Origin: Candidatus Poribacteria bacterium
GTDB lineage: Bacteria; Poribacteria; WGA-4E; WGA-3G
NCBI GenBank assembly: GCA_028824685.1
Contig: JAPPCZ010000034.1
Span: forward strand, 62,001 to 126,000
Length of the DNA stretch: 64,000 nucleotides
Direction: 5' to 3'
The notes below the pieces were generated by a model that worked only from the letters and a program-made list of their open reading frames with translations, made no database searches and had not been told where the DNA came from. Positions within the stretch are counted from its first letter, which is position 1, and every line of letters starts with the position of its first letter. The position numbers and the translations under genes are program-made. Of this stretch, positions 11,279 to 21,586 are shown piece after piece.

Positions 11279-11334
11279 TAGCACAAACTTTCCAGTTTGT
11301 GCAGAGTGTGCGCAACCTAACAGGTTACGCTACA
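11279..11334. repeat. repeat D (REP-like)
   Basis: gtagcacaaactttccagtttgtgc...gcgcaacctaacaggttacgctac. Confidence 0.55.
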
Positions 11335-11576
11335 ATCGTGTGCAAGTAATTATGGTTTCCACTATAATTCTCCATATTTTCAGTTGTTTGTGCAATATCT
11401 ATCTTCTGTAGGAGCGAGTTCCAGCTCGCGACTTCTTGATGAAAATGTGCAAAAACCCGAAAACTAAATAACCCTGCTATAGTATTTTCAGGAGTTGCTT
11501 TTTTCTGACAGTTTCTGATACAATATCAGGTGTGTAGATGTGAAAACTCGGGTAACTTGATTCTGGGAGAAAATTC

Positions 11577-11900
11577 ATGGAACAAATAAAGACTGTAGAT
11601 ATTCATGACAAGGTCTTTGAGGAAACCTATACCGTCCACATCCAAAAAAACGGCGCGAACTGGCTTGGACAGATACCAGACGTGCCAAAAGTCAAGTGTG
11701 AGGCACCTACAGAAGCCGTACTCCTGAAAACCCTCGAAAAAAAACTTCATGAAGCACTCATCGCCGAAGAAGAAGCTTGGGAGAAACAATTTGAGGAAGA
11801 CGTGAAAGCCGGACGGCTGGATCACCTTGCCGAGAAAGCTATTAAAAATTATAGAGAAGGCAAATACCGAAACGTAGACGAACTACAGAAGTTATTGTAG
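11577..11900 (+). CDS. antitoxin-like protein, HicB-like N-terminal fold
   Basis: ETYTVHIQKNGANWLGQIPDVPKVKCEAPTEAVLLKTLEKKLHEAL; one base from the downstream toxin-like ORF. Confidence 0.5.
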   Translation: MEQIKTVDIHDKVFEETYTVHIQKNGANWLGQIPDVPKVKCEAPTEAVLLKTLEKKLHEALIAEEEAWEKQFEEDVKAGRLDHLAEKAIKNYREGKYRNVDELQKLL

Positions 11901-11901
11901 T

Positions 11902-12153
11902 ATGGAACATATTCTTGATGACGATTTTTGGGATGCCTACGCAGAACTTCCGCTGAATGTCCAAAGACGCATCCCTCAGAAATTTCAACTCCTTCGGCAA
12001 AATCCCAGACATCCTTCTCTCCGTTTTAAAAAGGTTAGAGACCTTTGGGCAACCCGGGTGAGTAGAGGCTATAGGGCTTTAGCCCGTGAAGAAGAAGAGG
12101 TTTTCATCTGGTTTTGGGTTGGAACACATGGCGAATACGAGAGACGGATTTGA
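11902..12153 (+). CDS. RelE/ParE-superfamily toxin-like protein
   Basis: LPLNVQRRIPQKFQLLRQNPRHPSLRFKKVRDLWATRVSRGYRALAREEEEVFIWFWVGTHGEYERRI. Confidence 0.6.
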   Translation: MEHILDDDFWDAYAELPLNVQRRIPQKFQLLRQNPRHPSLRFKKVRDLWATRVSRGYRALAREEEEVFIWFWVGTHGEYERRI

Positions 12154-12180
12154 TAACATGCATAATCCAAGAATGTCAAA

Positions 12181-12420
12181 CTAAGGTCCCGCTACTTTCT
12201 GCTCGACTACCCTAAATTTCTTTGCCCCAAGGAAAACACCGAATTCCAAAGGCATATTGAATCTCGGAAACCCTGAATCCTCATCTAACTCCGTTCTGGA
12301 GATGTCATGAATACCATAACGACAATCCGCAATGATGATGTAAATCTTATCAATGCGGACCTGACTTGTATCTTCCGCATTCTTATCGAAGTGGGACATA
12401 GACAATTCGGTCAATATATT
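12181..12420 (-). pseudogene. C-terminal remnant of a TIR-like/nucleotide-binding-fold protein
   Basis: RIDKIYIIIADCRYGIHDISRTELDEDSGFPRFNMPLEFGVFLGAKKF resembles full-length proteins with ECRYGIHDLSR..LPRFNMPLELG; N-terminal part missing and replaced by an out-of-frame sequence. Confidence 0.5.
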
Positions 12421-12553
12421 CATCTTCATACGATGCACCAGCAATGAGAATCAACTGTTCAATAATTAATCCTATTGATACATCGAGATTAATCGTGAAA
12501 ATACCCGGTACATGGTATCCTGCTGCGAGATGCTCAACTAAATGTTGCGGCAT
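12383..12553 (-). pseudogene. C-terminal remnant of a DUF5615/PIN-like toxin
   Basis: ATG-initiated 56-codon frame MPQHLVEHLAAGYHVPGIFTINLDVSIGLIIEQLILIAGASYEDEYIDRIVYVPLR*, directly downstream of a DUF433 gene; lacks the catalytic N-terminus. Confidence 0.5.
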
Positions 12554-12875
12554 ACTTTTCCGACTCTCTTTCTGCTAAAATCTTACGCAGTCGCAGAACA
12601 ACGGGTGGCGGATTTTTCTCATATTCCTCTCGTGCCTTTCGGCAGTATTCCAGATAATCTGCCAAATAAGCACTTACTTTTTGCTGATTTTGAAGGAAAT
12701 ATAGTATTGTAGCGTAGACTTGTTCTAATGTCACCGTGTGGAAACGCTGATCAATTTCCTCGGGCGTTTTGTTCTTGTAAATATATTCGTATAGAACAGA
12801 TTCTATGCCTATACGCGTGCCTTTGATACGAATATCATCTTCTGACAAAAAGTTGAAGTAATCTTCAATTTGCAT
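12534..12875 (-). CDS. DUF433-domain antitoxin-like protein
   Basis: YFNFLSEDDIRIKGTRIGIESVLYEYIYKNKTPEEIDQRFHTVTLEQVYATILYFLQNQQKVSAYL. Confidence 0.7.
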   Translation of the reverse strand: MQIEDYFNFLSEDDIRIKGTRIGIESVLYEYIYKNKTPEEIDQRFHTVTLEQVYATILYFLQNQQKVSAYLADYLEYCRKAREEYEKNPPPVVLRLRKILAERESEKYAATFS

Positions 12876-12973
12876 GGTATATCTCCGTTTATGCTATAGA
12901 GCCAATAGTACCAAACGCTTTAATTATATCGCCAATCCAGCAGAATATCAACCTTTTATCCTTTTCAAATGCA

Positions 12974-15934
12974 CTACCCCTCACCATACCAACTCGGAAA
13001 AGCAACCCCCTTCCGCTTAAGCATCACCAACTCCGCATCAAGATCACATGTAGACTTTTTCCCACCGTGAATACTCGGCTCAGCGCAAAGCATCTCGCGC
13101 AGAGTCTGCATAGACTCAAGCACGTTATCACTTGTAATTCCCAACACCTCAGTCAATAAACAACGGTCTAATTCCGCACGCACAGAGTCATGCGCGCACT
13201 CATTGACAGGCAGCATCCGCTGATACTTCAAACGTTCAAAAATTGCCTCAGCGTTTGCTAACGCAGCATCAGAGAGTTCACGCACATCTAAAGTAGGCAA
13301 AGTCCCTAATGTTTTGAGTGTTAGAATACCGCGGCCCGACTGTTGTTTTCCACTATGTATCCAATGACACATTAATCCCAATGTTGAATTGCACCACAGA
13401 GCAAAAGCGATCTCATGCTGTGGATATTCAAATGCCACGTTGGTTAACCTGTTAACTCCAACCGAAGGTGCCGCCGTTACAAGTGCCAGAGTTGAGTTAG
13501 CATTGAATCTCAAGTACAAATTGTAATGAACTCTACTGTTTTTAGTCAGGATTTTTCGAAGGTTGTCTTCTGCGTTCCTGCGCGGAATGCCCCTTGAATC
13601 AGGGTCAACAAGCATTGACCGCTGAGTTTCACTTTTCAAACTCCATAGGCAAGGATACCCTTCCCCATTAGCATCACCTTTAACCATATCAAATGGTCCG
13701 TTCTTTCCATAGACACTTTCTGGATGCCATCCAACCTGGGCTATGTCCTCTACACAACAGATAGGCACATTAACCTTTGTTGTTTGCAGGGGTAGGTGTA
13801 TAATCCCTTTTTGTAGACCGTAGACAGATTGAATCAATGCCATTGATTTTACGCGAGACACTCCCCAACCTTTACCAAAGGGAAGTGGGCAGTCTAACAT
13901 TTGTCCGACAATGTCACCTCCGATTCTAATCATATCACCGCCACTGGGGATATCTTCAAGTCTCCGTGTGCTGTTGTTTCGGTTAACATACTTCGCTATT
14001 TCCATTGCTTCTAATAAGCTTTGAGGGCGTTGGTTCAGGCACACGAATTTCCCTCGCCCACTGTTTTTGCCTGTGCCCTTCGTTGCTACCACGATACATT
14101 CCGCCATTTTGGTATCCGCAGAGAATGCTGCTTCACCTTCTGATGCTTCTTCAGTGATAGTAACCACTGCTACGTTGTGATATTCTGTCGCCAGCATGTC
14201 GCGCAATTTTTGCATAGTAGATGATGCCAGAAACGTCGCTAGCAAGATGAAGCCCATGGTGCCACCGTGTTTAAGTTTCCGATCTGCAAGATCAACAAAG
14301 TAAGAGGCAAGTCCGCTCAAACCGTGTGCAATTTGGGATTTTTTACTTCGCAGCACTGCCTGCATTGCCTTCTTATCTTCCTCTGGACGATCACTTCCCT
14401 GGAATGTTGTTTTTGGTATGCTACTACCTTGATCTGTTCCTGGTTTCGTAAACGGAGGATTCTGAATCACAATATCAAAATCACCATGCGGGAACGTCTG
14501 TCGGAGTTTAACAACTGTGTTTTCCTCCCCACCGATCTGTTCAGCCTCTGTGTCAAATAGAGGTATATCAAGCAATTCTAATGAACCTATCGCATAACCC
14601 TTATTTTCCATTACACCGTAAGGGGCAGTAACTATTTGAGTCCCACCGATTTTGACACCTGCATACGTACTCGCAAGCGCAGCAGCAGTAAGGTGTGTAG
14701 CATTCGGCATAATATCTACACCGCCAATGTTCTCCTCTAACATTCGCTGATGAATATCTCTGCCATTTCCACCCGCTTGTTCATACAGAGACAAGATACG
14801 TTGATAGACACCGTTCAGCAGCGCGCCTGTGCCACAAGCGAAATCTGCAACTTTTGGAAGTTTCCCCTTCGGCAGTTCAGGCATCACAAGCGTAGAGAGC
14901 AACACCGCGCTTTCAGGGAGTGTGTAGTTCGCCTTGACGTATTTCCTATCGGTGATGAGTTTTTGGAACACGATACCCGCAAGTTCATGAATCTGCGCGA
15001 TGCCTGTATCAACAAGGTCTTTTGCAGCCTCACATAGAAGTTTCAGGATATATTTAACAAGTCTATCGTCCGTCGCGAGTGCCTCAACGAGATTCCGAGC
15101 ATCTTCAAAAATTGGGCGATAATTAACCTTAAGAATGGTATTCCAATCCTCAACAACATCGGCATAATCAATTATCGGTAGGAGTTGGCGGAGTGAACGC
15201 ACAGATTCCATCTCCGTTTTACCCGCGAGGGAACTCTGAAACACAAAAGCATCGGTGATAATCAACGCTGCCATGCGAAGCGTTTGGATATTCGGTTTCT
15301 CTTCTGTATCATTTTCCTCTTTAGAAAATACCTCTTGGTGCAGAATTGCCTCAATCTTCTTGCCAATAGCAGGATGGTCCACGATAGCATCTTCAAGTAG
15401 GTAAGCTGCCCTATTGATACTTTTCTCCATCTCTTCTGCTGCCGCTTCAAGTTGAGAGTTCGGCATCGCACCGACGTGGAGAGCGTTTGCAATATCACCT
15501 ACAGTACCCGTTGCCCAGCCGTTTTCTGGGAAGTGTCCTACGGTATCACCAACGGTATTGACAAGTTTGTATTGGAGATCGTCCGCAGCGCGCAGTTGTG
15601 GATTAATATCCTTTCCTGCCATCGTCTTAAAACGTTCAGGATAAAGGATTGCCATGACGTTGTTTAGGGTTCTCCCAACAACATGGTATTCAGCTTCAAG
15701 TTCCAGAACAAGCCTTGTTTCTGCTTGTGTTATGAGATTCTTGGCATTGGTGGTGGTAGCAAACTTTGCCTCAATTCCGACTGGTTCTCTACCTTGCTCT
15801 ATTACAATGGCATCAAGTTCGCTGTTGTCTTCGGAAAAAGCATTAACTCGAGTTTCCAGCTCCCATCCGTGCCGCATGTATCGCAGGATGTTTACTAATT
15901 GTTCTGTGATTGTATCTTCGCGTCTTTTCGGCAT
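12974..15934 (-). CDS. predicted Type IIG-like restriction-modification protein (N-terminal PD-(D/E)xK-like, N6-adenine MTase, C-terminal region)
   Basis: ELDAIVIEQGREPVGIEAKF (D..ExK), motif I VADFACGTGALLN, motif IV IVIQNPPFTKPGTDQG. Confidence 0.75.
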   Translation of the reverse strand: MPKRREDTITEQLVNILRYMRHGWELETRVNAFSEDNSELDAIVIEQGREPVGIEAKFATTTNAKNLITQAETRLVLELEAEYHVVGRTLNNVMAILYPERFKTMAGKDINPQLRAADDLQYKLVNTVGDTVGHFPENGWATGTVGDIANALHVGAMPNSQLEAAAEEMEKSINRAAYLLEDAIVDHPAIGKKIEAILHQEVFSKEENDTEEKPNIQTLRMAALIITDAFVFQSSLAGKTEMESVRSLRQLLPIIDYADVVEDWNTILKVNYRPIFEDARNLVEALATDDRLVKYILKLLCEAAKDLVDTGIAQIHELAGIVFQKLITDRKYVKANYTLPESAVLLSTLVMPELPKGKLPKVADFACGTGALLNGVYQRILSLYEQAGGNGRDIHQRMLEENIGGVDIMPNATHLTAAALASTYAGVKIGGTQIVTAPYGVMENKGYAIGSLELLDIPLFDTEAEQIGGEENTVVKLRQTFPHGDFDIVIQNPPFTKPGTDQGSSIPKTTFQGSDRPEEDKKAMQAVLRSKKSQIAHGLSGLASYFVDLADRKLKHGGTMGFILLATFLASSTMQKLRDMLATEYHNVAVVTITEEASEGEAAFSADTKMAECIVVATKGTGKNSGRGKFVCLNQRPQSLLEAMEIAKYVNRNNSTRRLEDIPSGGDMIRIGGDIVGQMLDCPLPFGKGWGVSRVKSMALIQSVYGLQKGIIHLPLQTTKVNVPICCVEDIAQVGWHPESVYGKNGPFDMVKGDANGEGYPCLWSLKSETQRSMLVDPDSRGIPRRNAEDNLRKILTKNSRVHYNLYLRFNANSTLALVTAAPSVGVNRLTNVAFEYPQHEIAFALWCNSTLGLMCHWIHSGKQQSGRGILTLKTLGTLPTLDVRELSDAALANAEAIFERLKYQRMLPVNECAHDSVRAELDRCLLTEVLGITSDNVLESMQTLREMLCAEPSIHGGKKSTCDLDAELVMLKRKGVAFPSWYGEG

Positions 15935-16100
15935 GATGTTTCCTTTCCTTTTAATCTAAATTAACACAGTAGATAGAAAAGTGCAAGTTGAATATCGTTT
16001 CGCAAACCAAGGGTTATTCAATTCTCCAATATTTCTTGATCTACCAACACTCTAAAATCCATGCTCCTCCAATATGCGGAAAAATTACATAAACCACTTA

Positions 16101-16410
16101 CTTTTCCGGCGAACTTATTGTAAATATATTGGATATCTATTGTCGTACATCTCATAAAAACTTCTGATTACTATACAGAATCAGGCATAATATCAGTATG
16201 AAAAAACAAAGGCGACAACGCGAAACTAATCAAATAAAAAATCCACAGCAGGAGAAAAACCGTGCTCCTCTATACAGATGAGAAACACAAAAATAAATTT
16301 AACTTTAAAATAAGAAAAGCCTCTGTAAACCCTTACAAATACTGGTCTAATAGCCAATTTACAAATCATACCGTGGTATGAAAAATCATACCGTACGGTA
16401 TGATTTTAAG
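16101..16410 (+). repeat. dispersed non-autonomous element F, copy 1
   Basis: left end cttttccggcgaacttattgtaaatatattggatatctattgt; right end aaatcataccgtggtatgaaaaatcataccgtacggtatgattttaag; shared with 43114-43635 and inverted 24778-25129. Confidence 0.65.
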
Positions 16411-16614
16411 TATTAGCGATCTCCGAATCTCGACTTTACGACTTCAAAAATAAAAAACGATAATTGAATGACTCTGGTCGCAAACCTAAATTATTTGACA
16501 TAAAGGCGTAATTGTAGTATCATATTTAATTGAGCATCTATATTTCAATTTCTTTTTACGGTTTTTTTTGGCAAATGGGCATGAAAGTTGCCCACAAGGA
16601 GTTATACAAATATT

Positions 16615-18603
16615 ATGCCAAACGCATTATTCGTCTATCCTGAGTTCCCGCCATCCTATTGGGGTTTCAAATACGCCTTAGACTTCCTCGGTAAAAAATC
16701 ATCAATGCCTCCGCTCGGATTATTGACGATTGCCGGAATGTTTCCCCAAAATTACGACCTAAAAGTCGTTGATATGAACATTGAACCGTTGACAGATGCA
16801 CATCTCGACTGGGCAGATATGGTGTTGACATCAACGATGATCGTTCAAAAAGCATCGCTATATGATGTTGTTGAACGATGCAATCGTGCTAACATTCCAG
16901 TCATTGCAGGCGGACCACATCCAACATCTTACTACGATAACATTAAAGAAGAATGCGATGGCACAGTAAATCATTTCCTGTTTGGCGAAGTGGAAGAGGT
17001 TTTTGAAGACTTTTTGACAGATTTTAAGAGTGGAACAGCAGAAGAAGTTTATCGTGAAAAGCGGAAACCGGATATTACAAAAACACCACCACCCCGATAC
17101 GACCTGATTAATATAAATGCTTACGGGTCAATGGCGTTGCAATTTTCTCGTGGATGTCCATTCAATTGCGAATTTTGTGATATTACCAAGTTATTCGGAC
17201 GCGTGCCACGCACGAAAAGTAACGAACAGATGCTTGCTGAGTTTGAGATGCTCTACAAACTCGGTTGGGAAGGTGCCATGTTTGTTGTTGATGACAACTT
17301 TATCGGCAACAAACGCGATGCAATGCGTCTACTGCCAGCAGTCAAAGAGTGGCAGGAAGAACGCGATTTTCCGTTCACGCTCTATACCGAAGCAAGTGTA
17401 AACCTCGTTGAAATTCCCGAAATGCTTGATGCGATGAGTGTTGCGGGGTTCAATATGGTATTTCTCGGTATTGAATCACCTAATGAAGAAGCACTGATTA
17501 CGACCTCTAAAGGACAAAATACAAGTAAAGAAGAGGACGCAGGAAGTTACTTGTTGCAGGCTATCAGGAAAATTCAGCACAAGGGAATGGAAGTTACTGG
17601 TGGGTTTATTATCGGTCTTGATGGGGATACTGAGTTTGATTCACACATAGATTTCATTCAGGAAGCGGGAATCCCGATGGCAATGGCAGGCCTGTTGACT
17701 GCTCTGAAAGAAACAGACCTATGGCACCGATTAAAGCAGGAAGACCGACTGCTCGTGGAATCAAGCGGTAACAATACAGACATGACCCTGAATTTTGTCC
17801 CCGAGATGCCGCGCGATCAACTTATTGGAGAATACCGCCGTGTAATTTCTACGCTTTACGATCCGACTTTGAAGAACTATTTTGCACGTTGTTATAAGCT
17901 ACTTCAACACATGCCACACACCTCACATAACGTTAGATCTATTCAAAAAGAGGAAGTGCGCGCATTTTTCCGATCAATTCAACTGCAAATTTTCTCCAAA
18001 CAGGGATTGGAATATACCAAATTTTTGGTGAAAGTGCTTAAAAATCATCGCCGAATGTTTCCTGAGGCAGTCCGATTAGCAATAATGGGGTATCATCTGG
18101 AAAAAATTACCCGTCATACTGTCGCAGTCGAAGATTTTAGGACGTTTTTATCAGGAGAGATGGATTCATTTAAAGCTCAGATTTCGCAATTTGCACACGC
18201 GCAAGGTGACCGAATGAGTGAAATTCAGAAATATACGAAAAAACTTTGTGCAAGAGTAAAAACAGAATACGAATCTATACACAAAGATTTTCGCTACGCT
18301 GCCCATAGTGCGCTTGAAAATTTCCAAAAATCTATGTTCAAGGAATATTTAGAGGCGGAATTGACTGCTTTCAAGGAAGCAGTTGCTGCTTTTGCAAAAG
18401 CCCAAAGTGAACGTTTGGGTGAATTACAAACCTATCTTAGTAATCTCTTTGAACGTGTCCACGCACAACAGGCACAACTCCACGATGATTTTAAACAGAA
18501 CATTCAGGAAGCCTTTGATGCTTTCCAAGAATCGGTCACCCGACATATAGAGCAACTCTTCGGTTCTGTGCCGATACAAATTGAAGAATTGCAACATAAC
18601 TGA
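16615..18603 (+). CDS. B12-binding domain radical SAM protein (DUF4070-like) with C-terminal helical extension
   Basis: FSRGCPFNCEFCDITKLFGRVPRTKS (CxxxCxxC), N-term MPPLGLLTIAGMFP; start at ATG after aaggag rather than the upstream TTG at 16588. Confidence 0.85.
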   Translation: MPNALFVYPEFPPSYWGFKYALDFLGKKSSMPPLGLLTIAGMFPQNYDLKVVDMNIEPLTDAHLDWADMVLTSTMIVQKASLYDVVERCNRANIPVIAGGPHPTSYYDNIKEECDGTVNHFLFGEVEEVFEDFLTDFKSGTAEEVYREKRKPDITKTPPPRYDLININAYGSMALQFSRGCPFNCEFCDITKLFGRVPRTKSNEQMLAEFEMLYKLGWEGAMFVVDDNFIGNKRDAMRLLPAVKEWQEERDFPFTLYTEASVNLVEIPEMLDAMSVAGFNMVFLGIESPNEEALITTSKGQNTSKEEDAGSYLLQAIRKIQHKGMEVTGGFIIGLDGDTEFDSHIDFIQEAGIPMAMAGLLTALKETDLWHRLKQEDRLLVESSGNNTDMTLNFVPEMPRDQLIGEYRRVISTLYDPTLKNYFARCYKLLQHMPHTSHNVRSIQKEEVRAFFRSIQLQIFSKQGLEYTKFLVKVLKNHRRMFPEAVRLAIMGYHLEKITRHTVAVEDFRTFLSGEMDSFKAQISQFAHAQGDRMSEIQKYTKKLCARVKTEYESIHKDFRYAAHSALENFQKSMFKEYLEAELTAFKEAVAAFAKAQSERLGELQTYLSNLFERVHAQQAQLHDDFKQNIQEAFDAFQESVTRHIEQLFGSVPIQIEELQHN

Positions 18604-18621
18604 TGGCAATCGTATTTTATT

Positions 18622-20142
18622 ATGGTGCCAATTCAGATTGAAAATCTCTCTTATACCTACCCGAGTCGTGAAATACCCACACTTCACGGCATCAATGCCG
18701 AAGTTTCCCCCAGTGATTTTGTGCTACTAACCGGACCAACAGGTTGCGGTAAAACCACGTTATTACGAGCCATGAACGGTTTGATCCCGCATGCTTCTTC
18801 TGGAACACTAACGGGTTCTGTTCGTATAAATGATGAAAACGTTGCCTTTCAACCGCTTGCAGTAACGTGTCAACAGGTCGCTCTCCTCTTCCAAAATCCC
18901 GACGATCAACTTTTTTGCACACTGGTAGAAGACGAAATCGCTTTTGGGCTTGAAAACCTTTGCTTTCCACCCGAAAAGATCAAAGAACGGATAACTTTAG
19001 CTTTAGAACAGGTAGGCTTGACAGGGTTTGAGGATAGGCGGATCGCAGAACTTTCAGGTGGCGAAAAGCAGCGTGTGGCACTCGCCTCTATCTGTGCGAT
19101 GCAACCGAAAGTTTTGCTTCTTGACGAACCGACAAGCCATCTTGACCCACGGGCAACATGGGACATCCTTAACATTGTCAAACAACTCAACACTGAAATC
19201 GGTATTACAGTTGTGTTGACAACGCATCGTGTTAAAGAAGTAGCACCATTGTGTAACCTTGTTTGGCTCATGAACGATGGAGAATTCTGTTTAAATTTGC
19301 CAAAAACTGAAGCATTTCAAGACACTTCAATCTTTCGCAATTTAGGTGTGGAAGTGCCAGACACTGATAGCCCACCAAGTTCTGTCCACCCAAAACCTTC
19401 CATAAACACAACGCCGCACCATCCTCTCCTTAGCGTTAAAGATATTAGTTTTTGTTATCCAAACAGTGATGAGAATGCTGTGAAGACTATCTCTTGTGAA
19501 GTGTCGCGAGGAGAGATTATTGCGATTATGGGAGCAAATGGGTCTGGCAAAACAACGTTACTTCATCTTATTGGAGGCTTGCTTCAACCTTCATCAGGAC
19601 AAATTATCATTGATGGAAAAACGTCTAAACGTAAGAAACTGCATCAGTTGGCAGGAAAGGTTGGGATTGTCTTTCAGAATCCTGATCTGTTGTTACAGGC
19701 AGAGACCGTCAAGAGTGAGGTGGAATTTGGTCCCAAAAATCTGAAGTTGAAACCTGACATCCTCCAAACCGTAGTAGTTGATACTTTGGCACAATTTAGA
19801 TTAACAAATTTTGCTGAAGAAGCACCGTATTCATTGTCACGCGGACAACGGCAACGCGTTGCTGTTGCTGCAACCTTTTCGCTGCATCCCGACATATTTC
19901 TGCTTGATGAACCGACAACTGGTCAAGATGCCCAACATCTTCAACTCATGATGGACGAACTCTGCGATCAAATCCGTCAAGAAAATAAAACCCTGATTTT
20001 CGCAACACATAACACAGAACTCACCTTGAAATATGCAGATCGTGTTTTCGTATTAAGTGAGGGTGAATTGATTTTTGACGGAACACCTTATGCAGCTTTT
20101 TCTAACAAGGAATTGCTCGAAAATGCCTCGCTTGCATTTTGA
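18622..20142 (+). CDS. ECF transporter ATP-binding protein, two fused ABC domains (EcfA-like)
   Basis: two Walker A motifs (GPTGCGKTTLL, GANGSGKTTLL), two ABC signatures (LSGGEKQR, LSRGQRQR). Confidence 0.9.
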   Translation: MVPIQIENLSYTYPSREIPTLHGINAEVSPSDFVLLTGPTGCGKTTLLRAMNGLIPHASSGTLTGSVRINDENVAFQPLAVTCQQVALLFQNPDDQLFCTLVEDEIAFGLENLCFPPEKIKERITLALEQVGLTGFEDRRIAELSGGEKQRVALASICAMQPKVLLLDEPTSHLDPRATWDILNIVKQLNTEIGITVVLTTHRVKEVAPLCNLVWLMNDGEFCLNLPKTEAFQDTSIFRNLGVEVPDTDSPPSSVHPKPSINTTPHHPLLSVKDISFCYPNSDENAVKTISCEVSRGEIIAIMGANGSGKTTLLHLIGGLLQPSSGQIIIDGKTSKRKKLHQLAGKVGIVFQNPDLLLQAETVKSEVEFGPKNLKLKPDILQTVVVDTLAQFRLTNFAEEAPYSLSRGQRQRVAVAATFSLHPDIFLLDEPTTGQDAQHLQLMMDELCDQIRQENKTLIFATHNTELTLKYADRVFVLSEGELIFDGTPYAAFSNKELLENASLAF

Positions 20143-21050
20143 AAACCTATACACCGAATTATCATCTACAAGATGGAAATAAGAAAATGGCTATACGCAG
20201 TACAAAGCTGGAATCCCGCACCAAAATACTCATCATGATGGTTTGTGGTTGCCTTGTCATTTTGCTGGATAGCCCAACCGCCCTGCTGACATGTTTCCTT
20301 GCCAGCCTTGTGTTAATCGCAATTTCAAAGCCGACCTTAAGACAAATCCGATTGCTATTCATTTTCCTCATTTTCACAACGTGGGGATTGATTTACAGTC
20401 AAGGAATGTTCTACAACGCATTTCCTCGTACAGTTTTGATAACGCTTGTTCCAGTGGAGTTTCCGTTCATTGGGGAGTGGACTGGCGGCATTAGAATCTA
20501 TCGGGAGGGGTTGTTTCACGGTATTATTCAATCGCTTCGATTTAATACTACGCTTGTGATTGGTTGTTATATTGTGTGGAGCACACAACCGCGCGACCTA
20601 CTTCTCGCGTTGGGACAATTGCGTGTACCCGGCGCACTCGCATTTATGGTCACAACTGCGCTGCATTTTATTCCTGTGATTGCCGGTGAAGCCGTTGCTG
20701 TTATTCGGTCACAAAGACTGCGCGGATTCCGCTACTTACAGTTCAATCTGTTTGCCACTGTGCGAGGCGTTATCAATAGTTTCCGTCCTATCTTGGCGGG
20801 TAACATTCGGCATGCGACTAACCTTGGCGAATCAGTTGAAAGTCGTGGATTTTCTCCTGATACAGCGACACAACGAACATCCTTACGCACTTCACAGATG
20901 GATAAGTGGGACTATTGCTTGATTGCGTTATTATCCTTCTGTTTGATTTGCATCATTGGTTTGAAGGTGCTGTATTTCTGTTATGCGAATGGTATCTATT
21001 ACGGGTCGTGGTTGAGGGGGGTGTATACTTTTACCCGCGAGGTGCTTTAA
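20139..21050 (+). CDS. ECF transporter transmembrane protein EcfT/CbiQ-like
   Basis: overlaps the EcfA stop by ATGA; polytopic; SQRLRGFRY and [14 protein letters not shown] typical of EcfT. Confidence 0.85.
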   Translation: MKTYTPNYHLQDGNKKMAIRSTKLESRTKILIMMVCGCLVILLDSPTALLTCFLASLVLIAISKPTLRQIRLLFIFLIFTTWGLIYSQGMFYNAFPRTVLITLVPVEFPFIGEWTGGIRIYREGLFHGIIQSLRFNTTLVIGCYIVWSTQPRDLLLALGQLRVPGALAFMVTTALHFIPVIAGEAVAVIRSQRLRGFRYLQFNLFATVRGVINSFRPILAGNIRHATNLGESVESRGFSPDTATQRTSLRTSQMDKWDYCLIALLSFCLICIIGLKVLYFCYANGIYYGSWLRGVYTFTREVL

Positions 21051-21565
21051 CGTCCGACCTCCCATGCCAAATGTTGCAATTCTGGTCCAATCAGCTTTTC
21101 CCATGCCAACCGTACAGCAGCATTTGAACCCGGTGTAGATATAACCACTTTCCCACGATAGACTCCTGCAGTGGCGCGCGATAACATTGCAGCAGCTCCG
21201 ACTTGGTCATAACTGAACATCCGAAAGAGTTCACCAAATCCCGGTAACGTTTTTTCTAATTTGCGATTAAGCACGTCAAAAGTAGTGTCTCTCGGTGCGA
21301 TGCCAGTTCCACCGTTGAATATGACTACCTGTGCATCAGTTTCAGCCATTTTATCCAATACATTAGAAACTTGATCGGGTTCATCTTTTATAATTTGATA
21401 GGCAGTTACGCTGTTTCCCTCTACCTCAAGTTGTTCACGGAGAAAAGCAGCATTTGTGTCTGTTTCTGGTGTGCGTGAATCGCTTACTGTGACAATCGCA
21501 ACGGACACAGGACCCTCTTCTGCTGCGATCTCTCTGTGTTGTTGCGTGCTTGTTGATGTTGTCAT
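21047..21565 (-). CDS. MoaB/MogA-family molybdenum cofactor biosynthesis protein
   Basis: [61 protein letters not shown]. Confidence 0.9.
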   Translation of the reverse strand: MTTSTSTQQHREIAAEEGPVSVAIVTVSDSRTPETDTNAAFLREQLEVEGNSVTAYQIIKDEPDQVSNVLDKMAETDAQVVIFNGGTGIAPRDTTFDVLNRKLEKTLPGFGELFRMFSYDQVGAAAMLSRATAGVYRGKVVISTPGSNAAVRLAWEKLIGPELQHLAWEVGR

Positions 21566-21586
21566 AAATTTCCTCTTTTCGTCATT

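Noticed and set aside
12181-12444. Intact 87-aa gene as drawn in the ORF track
   Set aside because: Its N-terminal part is the out-of-frame tail of the toxin remnant; only the later part shows protein-like conservation, so treated as a pseudogene.
18570-18645. VPIQIE(E/N)L encoded at both the end of the radical SAM gene and the start of the EcfA gene
   Set aside because: Short similarity with many nucleotide differences; likely coincidence rather than a microduplication.
21047-21050. Convergent ecfT and moaB stops sharing TTAA
   Set aside because: Compact convergent overlap is common and has no clear consequence.
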